A stretch of DNA of 33,492 bases, taken from NCBI GenBank assembly GCA_031263035.1, contig JAISGP010000143.1:1-33492 (forward strand). Direction: 5' to 3'. Below the pieces are notes generated by a model, which was not told where the DNA came from, ran no database searches, and worked only from the letters and a program-made list of their open reading frames with translations. Shown here piece by piece: positions 18,027-26,728 of the stretch. The position numbers and the translations under genes are program-made. This DNA comes from Lachnospiraceae bacterium (GTDB lineage: Bacteria > Bacillota > Clostridia > Lachnospirales > Lachnospiraceae). Within the stretch, counting starts at the first letter, position 1. Each line of letters opens with the position of its first letter.

Positions 18027-18131
18027 AAAGAAGAGGCATCTGAAACAGGTATACCATAGCAGACTTTAATTAACTTATATTTATTAGATTACGTTAAAGA
18101 AAAGAAAAAAATTGATTTATCATGGAAATAA
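18027..18131 (+). pseudogene. remnant of a CopG/BrnA-like antitoxin C-terminus, with in-frame TAG
   Basis: One frame from 18027 to the TAA at 18129 reads KEEASETGIP, stop, QTLINLYLLDYVKEKK and ends DLSWK. This matches the end of ribbon-helix-helix type antitoxins, where a Tyr (GIPYQTLI) is usual at the stop; the TAG at 18057 is one base from TAT. The N-terminal half and any toxin partner are absent. It is a decayed fragment and not a working gene. Confidence 0.5.
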
Positions 18132-18156
18132 AATATTTTAGATGAATATAACCATA

Positions 18157-18190
18157 ACAATGCAGAAAAGAGAATTCTTTTCTGCATTGT
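18157..18190 (+). terminator. hairpin terminator after the ATPase unit
   Basis: ACAATGCAGAAAAG (18157-18170) and its perfect complement (18177-18190) form a 14-bp stem with a six-base loop AGAATT. A short T-rich stretch follows. Confidence 0.75.
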
Positions 18191-18391
18191 TTATGTTGAG
18201 GGAATTATATTAAATCAAAGAGATTTTTGGAAAGATTACAAATAAATGCACAACTGATACAAACAGATGAATAAAAAGTTTGAGTTTATACATATTTAAG
18301 TACTATTTCATTTTATATTTGTTAGACAGTATCTTTATATTATGTTAACTTTCTCTTATAAGATATGAATTTTATAGAATGGAGAAAGTGT
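18191..18391. other. leader region of the surface-protein gene
   Basis: About 200 bases of AT-rich DNA between the ATPase terminator and the surface-protein start. I see no convincing promoter pair, only a TATTAT near 18338 with no good -35, and no other gene. Confidence 0.35.
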
Positions 18392-20506
18392 ATGAAGGGG
18401 ATTAAAGAAGTAAAGACTTATGAGTTCTTGGAATTTAAGATTGTGCCCAAGATAGTGTTATTTTTTATTGTTTTTATGTTATATTTTTTATTTGCAAATG
18501 GGAACGTTGTCCATGGAGCAACAGATCGCACATGGAGTACATTTACAGATGCCATGGCAAAAAATGATTTATCTGGAGATAATGAATTTAATTTAACACT
18601 TGAAGAAGGATTTGCAGGTACTATAAACATTAAATCAAACTGTACTGTGAATGTTTATGGAGGCAGTGAAGATGCTCCTATTTATAAGGATGTTGACATT
18701 ATTCAAGAGCCAACTTTCCTAGTTGATGGAAATTATGATGTTACAATAAATTGGTATGCTTATATTGAAACATCTAGTATGCAGGTTGTTAATATGTCTA
18801 ATAAAGCATGTACTTTTAATATGAAGGATGGATTAATACAGTCATTAGATCATTCAGGGGACGGTGCACTTAAATGCTTATTTAATGTTAATGTTAATAT
18901 GATGGGAGGTAAAATATCAGTTATTAAAAATAAAAAAGCTTCATCAAATTCAGTATATGGTATAGATTTTCCCGGTCAAATGCAAAGTACTAATGTTAAT
19001 ATAAGCGGTGGAATAATCGAAATGAAATCATCCGTTCCAATAACAGGAAATTTAGTGGGATTAAATTTACAAAACAATAATTTCCAAATGTCAGGTGGCA
19101 AGATTTCTGTTATTCAAGAGGGAGAAGCATCTGCCACGAAAATAGCAGGTATTTCTATTGCTAATTCTGATACAAGTATTTCTGGAGGAGAAATTGAAGC
19201 AAAAGCATCAGGAAACTTTTCTTATTTAATGGGAATATATTTTGTTGAGACAATGGTTAAGAATAAAGATATTTCTATATCAAATTGTAATATTATTACA
19301 AAAGCCAATAAGTTTGATGATACTATGAAACTAGTTTTTGGGATATATTCAATGGGAAATACCCCTAAATCTATCAATATAGACAACGTTAACTTAGATA
19401 TATTTGGGAATTCTGCAGCTGGAGTATACATGACCACAGATGGTACAAATAATAGAATGAATAATTCAAGAGTTTTTGCTAAAGGTAAATCATTCACATA
19501 TGGATTGATGATTGGAACTAGTGAAGCCAATGGATTTCAAATATTAAATTCTAAAATTGTTTCTGTAGGACAACAAGCGTATGGAATTGGTGGTTCAGGT
19601 CCAGGTTTAACGATTGAAGGAAATACATTTATATATGGTGAAAGTAATTATGCAAATGGTTTATTAAGTTTAGCAGATGATAAACCTATCTTAGTTACTT
19701 TAGATGGTTCACCAGAGCCTTTTGAAGCAGATAATACAACAGGTCTAATGGTATATCAAGATAATTTATTTGAAAATACACTTATTGGCTGGGGAAAAGA
19801 TGACATTGGCTCACATATTTTCTACGAAAAAGGAACAAATACAGGAAAAGTATACTTAGATAAACAAGTTGTTTTTGATATTAGTGGTACATGGGAAGGA
19901 AGTTCCAATAGTTTTAGTGAAGAAAATCCACAGGATTTGAAAATAACAGTAAATAAAGGCAAAAATTATTTATCTTCTTTTCAATTAATTGGAACATTAA
20001 TGAGAGGAAATATTGTTTTAGACCCAGGAGATTATATCTTAGAAGGTGATAGCAACTATACATCAATAACTCTTAAGAAAGAATTTTTAGAAACATTATT
20101 AAACCAAAATAGTACTTATAGTATTAAATTTGAATATATGGGTGGTAGCAGTAAAAGTTTTGATTTTACAGTAAATAAAAAAGCTGATAATTCATCAAGT
20201 GGAGGAACAAATACAAATCCTAGTGGTGTAGGTTCTGGAAATAATAATTCAAGTAATGGTAATTTAGGAAATTCTGATACTAACATTAATAGTTCAAAAA
20301 ATAGCAATTCTATAAAAACAAAAGTTACTGTAAAAAAAGATATAATTCAAACGACAACTAAAGAAAAAACTAAGAAAACTCCAATGACAGGAGATAAAAA
20401 TAATATCGGTTTATATTTAGTGTTAATGTGTTTTGCCAGTGTAGTTATAGCAACAATAGCGAAAAGCAACATCAAAAGTAACAACAGAAAAAGATGTAAG
20501 TATTAA
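18392..20506 (+). CDS. large sortase-anchored adhesin-like surface protein with beta-helix-type repeats
   Basis: The ATG at 18392 is chosen because GGAGAAAG (18381-18388) precedes it; an in-frame ATG at 18365 has no ribosome binding site. The 704-residue product has a signal peptide (hydrophobic about 19-40, cleavage after HGA). A long region (about 60-440) follows with repeated short strands such as NMMGGKISVI, MSGGKISVI and ISGGEIEAKA, the pattern of right-handed parallel beta-helix or pectate-lyase-like surface proteins. Next is an X2-like Ig module (about 505-600, with DPGDYILEG and LKKEFLETLL), then a Ser/Asn/Gly linker. A sorting signal TPMTG (663-667) precedes a membrane segment and a basic tail. 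It is probably wall-anchored and host- or matrix-facing. The ligand is unknown. It ends at a terminator (20582-20617). Confidence 0.8.
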   Translation: MKGIKEVKTYEFLEFKIVPKIVLFFIVFMLYFLFANGNVVHGATDRTWSTFTDAMAKNDLSGDNEFNLTLEEGFAGTINIKSNCTVNVYGGSEDAPIYKDVDIIQEPTFLVDGNYDVTINWYAYIETSSMQVVNMSNKACTFNMKDGLIQSLDHSGDGALKCLFNVNVNMMGGKISVIKNKKASSNSVYGIDFPGQMQSTNVNISGGIIEMKSSVPITGNLVGLNLQNNNFQMSGGKISVIQEGEASATKIAGISIANSDTSISGGEIEAKASGNFSYLMGIYFVETMVKNKDISISNCNIITKANKFDDTMKLVFGIYSMGNTPKSINIDNVNLDIFGNSAAGVYMTTDGTNNRMNNSRVFAKGKSFTYGLMIGTSEANGFQILNSKIVSVGQQAYGIGGSGPGLTIEGNTFIYGESNYANGLLSLADDKPILVTLDGSPEPFEADNTTGLMVYQDNLFENTLIGWGKDDIGSHIFYEKGTNTGKVYLDKQVVFDISGTWEGSSNSFSEENPQDLKITVNKGKNYLSSFQLIGTLMRGNIVLDPGDYILEGDSNYTSITLKKEFLETLLNQNSTYSIKFEYMGGSSKSFDFTVNKKADNSSSGGTNTNPSGVGSGNNNSSNGNLGNSDTNINSSKNSNSIKTKVTVKKDIIQTTTKEKTKKTPMTGDKNNIGLYLVLMCFASVVIATIAKSNIKSNNRKRCKY

Positions 20507-20581
20507 AAGTTAAATATATAAAGCGACATAGTTTTTTAAATAGGAAATTTTATTAAGCATAGCTAAATATAATCAAAATCT

Positions 20582-20617
20582 AAAAGTACAGGAAAGCAAG
20601 ACTTTTCTGTACTTTTT
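20582..20617 (+). terminator. rho-independent terminator at the right side of the island
   Basis: The 15-base arms (20582-20596 and 20602-20616) pair with a single G-T wobble around a five-base loop CAAGA. The right arm ends in a T run. Confidence 0.88.
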
Positions 20618-20650
20618 ACATGTTTAAACTATAAATCTTGACTAAAAGTC

Positions 20651-20665
20651 CTTTACAGTGTAAAG
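20651..20665. promoter_or_regulatory. dyad CTTTACA-G-TGTAAAG upstream of holB
   Basis: A perfect 7-bp inverted repeat with a one-base centre, about 25 bases upstream of the holB -35 candidate. It looks like a repressor site, but the centre spacing does not match BlaI/CopY TACA-N2-TGTA boxes. Its role is uncertain. Confidence 0.3.
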
Positions 20666-20690
20666 TAAATAAGTTAAAGTATATGTTTTT

Positions 20691-20720
20691 TTGGATATGA
20701 GTTGGATATTCTGTTATAAT
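20691..20720 (+). promoter_or_regulatory. candidate promoter of the holB operon
   Basis: TTGGAT (20691-20696), 18 bases, TATAAT (20715-20720), ending about 50 bases before the holB ATG. It would supply transcription now that the island and its terminators cut holB off from the upstream genes. Confidence 0.55.
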
Positions 20721-20771
20721 TAAGTAAAAATATAAATATAATATCTTAGATAAAAATCACGAGGTAAGATT

Positions 20772-21767
20772 ATGAACAGTTTTAAAGATGTGATAGGACA
20801 TGATGATATATTAAATTATATAAGAATTGCATCTAAAAGTCAGACGGTTTCTCATGCATATATTATGTATGGAGAAAAGGGTTCAGGAAAAAAGATGCTT
20901 GCAAATTTATTTGCAAATACCCTTTTATGTGAGAAAGGTCTTGAGGACCCTTGTAATGATTGTGGTGCTTGCAAACAGATAGAAGCTGGAACCCATCCGG
21001 ATTTGATTTATGTTACCCATGAAAAAGAGGCAAGTATCGGAGTAGAAGATATAAGACGTCAAATCGGAGATACTGTGGACATCCGCCCATATCAAGGTAA
21101 ATATAAGATATATATTATGGATAATGCCCAGATTATGACAACGGAGGCTCAAAATGCACTTCTGAAAATTTTAGAAGAGCCACCATCTTATGTAGTGATT
21201 ATGCTTCTTACAGACAATGTAGATGCACTACTTTCGACTATAACAAGTAGATGTGTTATGCTTCGAATTCATCAGATTAGAGAAGAACTTATTGCTTCTT
21301 ATCTAGTTGCAAATGAAGGGATTGATGAAGAATATGCCAAGGCTCTTGCGGCATTTTCAAGAGGTAATATTGGAAGAGCTAAAGATTATTTGCATAATGA
21401 AGATTATAAAGCTGTAGTCACCTCTGCCTTAAGTTTTCTTACTAATATAGGAGAGATGAGTACTTCTGATCTTATAAATAGAGTAAAAGAAGCCCTTAAA
21501 TATAAGGTAACCATCAATGAATACTTAGATATTATGTTAGTATGGTTTAGAGATATACTATTATATAAAGCTACTTATGATGTAAGAAAGGTAATTTTCG
21601 TAGATAGATTAAAAACTATAAAAGATTTAGCAATGCGTTGCTCTTATGAGGACATTCAGTATATAATAGATAGAATACGTGAGTCTAAAAAGCGTATAAG
21701 TGCAAATGTTAATTTTGAACTTACTATTGAATTATTATTTACAGTAATAAAGGAAATATGTGGGTAA
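20772..21767 (+). CDS. holB: DNA polymerase III delta-prime subunit
   Basis: This clamp-loader subunit opens the beta clamp with DnaX and HolA. At 331 residues it has a P-loop-like GEKGSGKK (34-41), the four-Cys zinc module (53, 61, 64, 67) around CNDCGACKQIE, and LLKILEEPP followed by the arginine-finger motif TITSRC (157-162 region), as in clamp-loader subunits. The ATG follows ACGAGGTAAG. In Bacillota this gene lies between tmk and ricT (yaaT), and ricT follows here after 150 bases. Confidence 0.93.
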   Translation: MNSFKDVIGHDDILNYIRIASKSQTVSHAYIMYGEKGSGKKMLANLFANTLLCEKGLEDPCNDCGACKQIEAGTHPDLIYVTHEKEASIGVEDIRRQIGDTVDIRPYQGKYKIYIMDNAQIMTTEAQNALLKILEEPPSYVVIMLLTDNVDALLSTITSRCVMLRIHQIREELIASYLVANEGIDEEYAKALAAFSRGNIGRAKDYLHNEDYKAVVTSALSFLTNIGEMSTSDLINRVKEALKYKVTINEYLDIMLVWFRDILLYKATYDVRKVIFVDRLKTIKDLAMRCSYEDIQYIIDRIRESKKRISANVNFELTIELLFTVIKEICG

Positions 21768-21917
21768 AAATCATGTTGTTGATTGAATAATATTTTAAAA
21801 TATCTAGTCATATAAAAAGAGAATTATTTGCAATTATATTGGATTTAGATAAAAAGATAATATTTGCGGTAAAATTATATAAGTGATATAGAGTATAATG
21901 AAAAGAATAGGAGTTAT

Positions 21918-22814
21918 ATGGTAAATATAGTAGGAATTAGATTTAGAAGAGCCGGGAAAGTATATTACTTTAATCCGAAAAATATTGACTTAAAAGTTGG
22001 AGACCATGCCATTGTTGAAACTGCAAGAGGAGTAGAATATGGTGATGTGGTTCTCGGACCAAGAGAAATAGAGGAAAGTCAGGTAGTACAACCGTTAAAG
22101 GATATTATTAGAAAAGCCACTCCAAAAGATGATGAAATTGATGCAGCTAATCGAATTAAAGAGGAAGAAGCCAAGGGTATTTGCCTTGAAAAGATTACCA
22201 AACATGATCTAGGAATGAAGCTTATTGATGCAGAATATACTTTTGATAATGCTAAGGTTTTGTTTTATTTTACAGCGGATGGACGTATTGATTTTAGAGA
22301 GCTGGTTAAAGATTTAGCATCTGTTTTTCATACAAGAATTGAGCTTAGACAAATAGGAGCAAGAGACGAAACCAAAATTCGTGGAGGAATTGGAGTATGC
22401 GGTAGAGCCTTATGTTGTAATACCTATTTATCAGAGTTTAAGCCAGTGTCTATAAGAATGGCGAAAGAGCAGAACCTAAGTCTAAACCCATCTAAAATAT
22501 CTGGAGTTTGCGGTAGACTTATGTGTTGTCTTGCAAATGAAGAAGAGACTTATGTTGAACTTAATACTTATCTTCCAAATGTGGGAGATAAAGTAAAAAC
22601 TCCAGACGGAACTTTTGGCGAGGTAGGAGCTGTAAGTGTACTTAGAGGTTTAATACGAGTTATAGTAGAAGATAAAAAAGGTGAGAAAGAAATTAAGACT
22701 TATCACGTTTCAGAACTAGAATTTAAAGCAAGAAGAAAGAAAGTGAAACTTACAAAAGAGGAAATTCAAGAATTAAAAGAACTTGAAGAAGCTCCTAAAT
22801 TAGAGAATGACTAA
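21918..22814 (+). CDS. ricT: RicT (YaaT)-like PSP1-domain protein
   Basis: At 298 residues it has an N-terminal PSP1 domain and a cysteine cluster: CGRALCC, then CGRLMCC about 40 residues later. In Bacillus subtilis these Cys help hold [4Fe-4S] clusters in the RicA-RicF-RicT complex, which assists RNase Y in mRNA maturation and affects sporulation and competence. The ATG is preceded by TAGGAG. The methyltransferase gene starts 2 bases after the stop, so the pair is coupled. RicA and RicF are not in this window. Confidence 0.93.
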   Translation: MVNIVGIRFRRAGKVYYFNPKNIDLKVGDHAIVETARGVEYGDVVLGPREIEESQVVQPLKDIIRKATPKDDEIDAANRIKEEEAKGICLEKITKHDLGMKLIDAEYTFDNAKVLFYFTADGRIDFRELVKDLASVFHTRIELRQIGARDETKIRGGIGVCGRALCCNTYLSEFKPVSIRMAKEQNLSLNPSKISGVCGRLMCCLANEEETYVELNTYLPNVGDKVKTPDGTFGEVGAVSVLRGLIRVIVEDKKGEKEIKTYHVSELEFKARRKKVKLTKEEIQELKELEEAPKLEND

Positions 22815-22816
22815 AT

Positions 22817-23536
22817 ATGGATAATAATATACTTAAACCCGGAGAACGACTTGACGATCTTCAAAATAAAGGATATGAGATAATTCAAGACGATAATCAC
22901 TTTTCTTTTGGAGTTGATGCAGTTTTTCTTTCTGATTTCGTAAGAGTTAAACCAAAGGATAAAGTCCTCGACCTAGGAACGGGTACGGGGATTTTACCAA
23001 TTTTAATAGCAGCTAAGACGGAAAGTAAAAGGATTGTTGGGTTAGAAATTCAAGAAACTTCAGCTGATATGGCAAAAAGAAGTGTTCTTTATAATCATTT
23101 GGAAGATAGGGTTGAAATTAAAGTTGGAGATATTAAAGAGGCTTCCACATTATTTTGCAGGGAGACCTTTAATGTTATTGTAACTAATCCACCCTATATG
23201 AAAAGTGGACATGGATTTTCAAATGTTTCTGATGAAAAAAGTATTGCCAGACATGAAATTTTAGTTGATTTAGAGGATATTTGCAGAGAAAGTAGTAAAA
23301 TACTTCCAGAAAAAGGTACATTGTTTATGGTTCATAGACCTTTTAGACTAACTGAAATTATATATAAAATGAAAAAGTATCATATAGAACCTAAACGAAT
23401 AAAATTTATTCATTCATATATTGATGATGAACCTAAACTTGTATTAATCGAAGGTTTAAAAGGAGGAAATTCTGGGGTAAAGATTGAACCTCCTGTTGTT
23501 ATGTATGAAAGAAGTAATAAAGGTAAGTCAGATTAG
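22817..23536 (+). CDS. class I SAM-dependent methyltransferase, TrmN6/YabB-like
   Basis: At 239 residues it has the SAM-binding motif LDLGTGTGILPILIA (about 51-65) and the catalytic NPPYMKSG, the NPPY signature of enzymes methylating exocyclic amino groups of adenine. It matches the YabB/TrmN6 family, whose E. coli member modifies A37 of tRNA1(Val). It sits between ricT and rsmI as yabB does in Bacillus. The start follows the ricT stop by 2 bases with no clear ribosome binding site of its own, so translation is likely coupled. Confidence 0.88.
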   Translation: MDNNILKPGERLDDLQNKGYEIIQDDNHFSFGVDAVFLSDFVRVKPKDKVLDLGTGTGILPILIAAKTESKRIVGLEIQETSADMAKRSVLYNHLEDRVEIKVGDIKEASTLFCRETFNVIVTNPPYMKSGHGFSNVSDEKSIARHEILVDLEDICRESSKILPEKGTLFMVHRPFRLTEIIYKMKKYHIEPKRIKFIHSYIDDEPKLVLIEGLKGGNSGVKIEPPVVMYERSNKGKSD

Positions 23537-23660
23537 TATAGTGCTTTTGGTTAGTTTTAGAATTTTTGATGACTATAATTATTGAGAAATAAATACCTTC
23601 ATCATGATTATGTTAGTAAAAAATATATAAATAATTATTGAAATAGAAACTGAGGTATAG

Positions 23661-24521
23661 ATGGAAGATTACGGGATATTATATTTAGTTGCTACTCCCA
23701 TAGGCAATTTAGAAGATATGACTTATAGAGCTGTAAGAATATTAAATGAAGTTGATTTAATTGCAGCAGAAGATACAAGGAATAGCATTAAGCTTTTAAA
23801 TCATTTTGAAATTCATACTAAAATGACTAGCTATCATGAATATAATAAGATTGAAAAAGCAATAAAATTAATAGAAATTCTTAAAAGTGGTAAGAATATT
23901 GCATTAATTACAGATGCAGGTATGCCTGGAATATCTGACCCAGGTGAAGACTTAGTTCGTATGTGCCATGAAAATAACGTAGATGTTACAGTTGTTCCGG
24001 GAGCGTCTGCCTCTGTTTCAGCCCTTGCTTTATCAGGATTACCAAGTAGAAGATTTGTATTTGAGGGATTTTTGCCTACAGAAAAAAAAGAAGTAGAGAT
24101 AGTTTTAAATAGATTAAAGGATGAAACAAGGACTATTATATTATATGAAGCTCCTCATAGATTAAAGAAAACCTTAAATAGATTATTTCAGAGTTTGGGA
24201 GATAGAAAGGTTTCTATTTGCAAAGAGATTACTAAAAAGTACGAAAATGTAATGGTTACCTATCTTTCGGAAGCCCTAGGTTTTTATGAGGACAATACGC
24301 CTAAGGGAGAATATGTTCTGGTTATTTCAGGCAGAGATGAGAAAGAGATAGAAGATGAAAGCAGAGAAGTTTTCCTTACAATGTCTATTGATGAACATAT
24401 GGATATGTATTTAAATAAGGGAATGGATAAAAAAGCTGCAATGAAGCAGGTAGCTAAAGATAGAGGAGTAGGGAAAAGAGAAATTTATCAAGAATTGATA
24501 AAAAGTGATGACAGTAGGTGA
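23661..24521 (+). CDS. rsmI: 16S rRNA (cytidine-1402-2'-O)-methyltransferase RsmI
   Basis: RsmI methylates the 2'-OH of C1402 in the ribosomal P site. At 286 residues it has ATPIGNLEDMTYRA near the N-terminus, AEDTRN, the SAM-binding loop GMPGISDPG, and VVPGASASVSALALSGLP, the tetrapyrrole-methylase-fold signature set. Its stop overlaps the cca start by four bases (GTGA). Confidence 0.96.
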   Translation: MEDYGILYLVATPIGNLEDMTYRAVRILNEVDLIAAEDTRNSIKLLNHFEIHTKMTSYHEYNKIEKAIKLIEILKSGKNIALITDAGMPGISDPGEDLVRMCHENNVDVTVVPGASASVSALALSGLPSRRFVFEGFLPTEKKEVEIVLNRLKDETRTIILYEAPHRLKKTLNRLFQSLGDRKVSICKEITKKYENVMVTYLSEALGFYEDNTPKGEYVLVISGRDEKEIEDESREVFLTMSIDEHMDMYLNKGMDKKAAMKQVAKDRGVGKREIYQELIKSDDSR

Positions 24522-25858
24522 TAAGATTGAAAATAAACTTACCGGAAAATGTAGAATTAATAATTCGAAAATTAAATGAAGCAGGTCATGAAGCATATGC
24601 AGTGGGAGGATGTATTCGGGATGTAATTTTAGGTAGAGTACCAAATGACTGGGATATTACAACCTCGGCAGTGCCTTGTGAAATAAAAAAAGTGTTTCGA
24701 AGAACCTTTGATACTGGAATAAAACATGGTACTATAAGCGTTCTTTTATATAAAGATATTTATGAAATTACTACGTATAGAATAGATGGAGAGTATTTGG
24801 ATTGTAGACATCCAAGCCAAGTGCTTTTTTCAAGAAGTTTAAAGGATGATTTAAAGAGAAGAGATTTTACTATGAATGCCCTTGCATACAATGATGCAGA
24901 TGGACTAATAGATTTATTTAATGGGTTAAAAGATATAGATGATAAAGTTATAAGAGCTGTTGGAAATCCTTATGAAAGATTTACAGAGGATGCTCTTCGA
25001 ATTTTAAGAGGGATTAGGTTTTCCAGTCAATTGGGATTTACAATAGATGAAGAAACTAAAGAAGGAATGAAGGGATTAGCCCCTAATCTTAAGCGAATTA
25101 GTGCAGAAAGAATACAGGAAGAATTAGTTAAATTATTAGTTTCAGATAGACCGGATACTTTGCGAATGGCATATAAGCTTGGTGTAACTAAGGTCATTCT
25201 GCCAGAATTTGATAAAATGATGGAAACAACCCAAGAAACTATTCATCATGATAGAAGTGTTGGGGAACATACCATAAAAGCCATGTTAAATATACGTGCC
25301 GATAAGGTGTTAAGGCTTACAATGCTTTGCCATGATATGGGAAAACCTGCATTAAAGACTTTTGATAAAGAGGGTGTAGCTCATTTTAAGAAACATTCTA
25401 AGGAAAGTTTTGAAATGACTAAAGTGATATTAAGGCGACTAAAATTTGATAATGATACTTATAATAAAGTAACTAAACTTGTATATTATCATGATTATAG
25501 AATGGAAGCAGATAAGAAACATGTCCGTAGGGCAATTAATAAAATCGGGAAAGATTTGTTTCCTTTATATATAGAAGTTAGAAGAGCAGATGCATTATCT
25601 CAAAGCGAGTTTATGCGAGAAGAAAAGTTAGAAGATATTGATAATATTGAAAGGTTATTCTACGAAATTCTCTCTGCAAATGAAGCAGTAACTATTAAAG
25701 ATTTAGCCATTAATGGAAAAGATTTAATAAATATGGGTGTAGAACAAGGAACAAAGATTGGAGAAATCTTATCATATCTTTTGGAATTAGTCTTAAATGA
25801 TCCGGAATTGAATGATAAGGAAAAGCTTCAAGATATAGTGAAAGAAAAATATATGTAA
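24518..25858 (+). CDS. cca: CCA tRNA nucleotidyltransferase with HD domain
   Basis: It adds or repairs the 3' CCA of tRNAs. At 446 residues the class II nucleotidyltransferase head has GGCIRDVILG and the acidic pair in NDWDIT (about 31-50). RRDFTMNALAY and the RNA-binding neck (LRILRGIRFSSQLGF) follow, and then a C-terminal HD phosphohydrolase domain with CHDMGKP and a later YYHDYR. The likely start is a GTG at 24518 overlapping the rsmI stop; a TTG at 24527 is an alternative. The close homologue poly(A) polymerase is hard to exclude, but gene context favours cca. Confidence 0.92.
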   Translation: MIRLKINLPENVELIIRKLNEAGHEAYAVGGCIRDVILGRVPNDWDITTSAVPCEIKKVFRRTFDTGIKHGTISVLLYKDIYEITTYRIDGEYLDCRHPSQVLFSRSLKDDLKRRDFTMNALAYNDADGLIDLFNGLKDIDDKVIRAVGNPYERFTEDALRILRGIRFSSQLGFTIDEETKEGMKGLAPNLKRISAERIQEELVKLLVSDRPDTLRMAYKLGVTKVILPEFDKMMETTQETIHHDRSVGEHTIKAMLNIRADKVLRLTMLCHDMGKPALKTFDKEGVAHFKKHSKESFEMTKVILRRLKFDNDTYNKVTKLVYYHDYRMEADKKHVRRAINKIGKDLFPLYIEVRRADALSQSEFMREEKLEDIDNIERLFYEILSANEAVTIKDLAINGKDLINMGVEQGTKIGEILSYLLELVLNDPELNDKEKLQDIVKEKYM

Positions 25859-26057
25859 AGATAGTTTTATATATAGGTTTTAATATTAGTATTGTATAAT
25901 ACTGTAGTTGAAATAATTATGTTTTAATATGAGAAAAATATACAATATAAGAAAACATTTTATTTTAAATTATGTAGTAAAAATGGGGATTATAAATTTA
26001 TTATAGATTTATGTATTAGTATAATAAGGGTTTTTAGAAATAAAAGTAAAACTTATA

Positions 26058-26612
26058 ATGAAAAGGATACAGATATTTATGATTAATTATAATAAATTTA
26101 AAAGAAATACTGATAAAATAAAGGAAAAGATATGGAATTTGTCTACCGATTTTAGAGATGGTCTAATAGATGAATTTATTCAAGTGATTATGGATTTACT
26201 TAATATTTCTGAAGTTCAAGAGATGAAAGAGTATATTCATCATGGAGATAAAACTCTTTTTGACCATAGTATTCATGTAGCTTATTTTAATTTTTTATTT
26301 GCAAAGTTTTTTGGATTAGATATTAAAAGTGCTACAAGAGCGGGACTTTTACATGATTTGTTTCTTTACGATTGGCATGACCATTTTAGAGAAACCGGCA
26401 ATATGTTTCATGGTATAACTCATCCTGCAGTATCCCTTAAAAATGCAAACCGTATTTGCAAATTAAATAAAAAAGAAAAAAATATAATTTTAAGTCATAT
26501 GTGGCCACTTACATTGCACTATATTCCAAGATGCAAAGAGGCATATTTAACCACAGTTGTTGATAAGGTTGTAAGTGTTTTTGAGAAGGTTGATCAGGTA
26601 GTAAGAAAGTAA
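26058..26612 (+). CDS. HD-domain phosphohydrolase family protein
   Basis: This is a 184-residue protein with a single HD domain: HSIHVAYFNFLFAKFFGLD, then GLLHDLFLYDWHDH with the His-Asp metal pair, then HMWPLTLHYIPR. This set is typical of a small Clostridia HD family of unknown substrate. The C-terminus is helical. The start is uncertain: the ATG at 26058 lacks a ribosome binding site, while the ATG at 26079 has AAAGGATA before it at a longish distance. It is not the nucleotide-cyclic HD-GYP type. It stands alone between cca and the DUF5711-like gene. Confidence 0.82.
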   Translation: MKRIQIFMINYNKFKRNTDKIKEKIWNLSTDFRDGLIDEFIQVIMDLLNISEVQEMKEYIHHGDKTLFDHSIHVAYFNFLFAKFFGLDIKSATRAGLLHDLFLYDWHDHFRETGNMFHGITHPAVSLKNANRICKLNKKEKNIILSHMWPLTLHYIPRCKEAYLTTVVDKVVSVFEKVDQVVRK

Positions 26613-26728
26613 AGTATGTTATTATATAGAGGTATTTTGTTAGATTAGTTTTATGGAGATAAAGGATAGTATTAATTAGGTCTTGTTAAAAAATGTAGCT
26701 TTAATTACATATAAAAATAGAGGTTTTG

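Noticed and set aside
16509-20620. Prophage or insertion sequence
   Set aside because: No integrase, transposase, terminal inverted repeats or target duplications seen around the island.
20651-20665. BlaI/CopY-type operator upstream of holB
   Set aside because: The dyad centre is one base, not two as in TACA-N2-TGTA, and there is no resistance or metal gene nearby. Kept only as an unassigned dyad.
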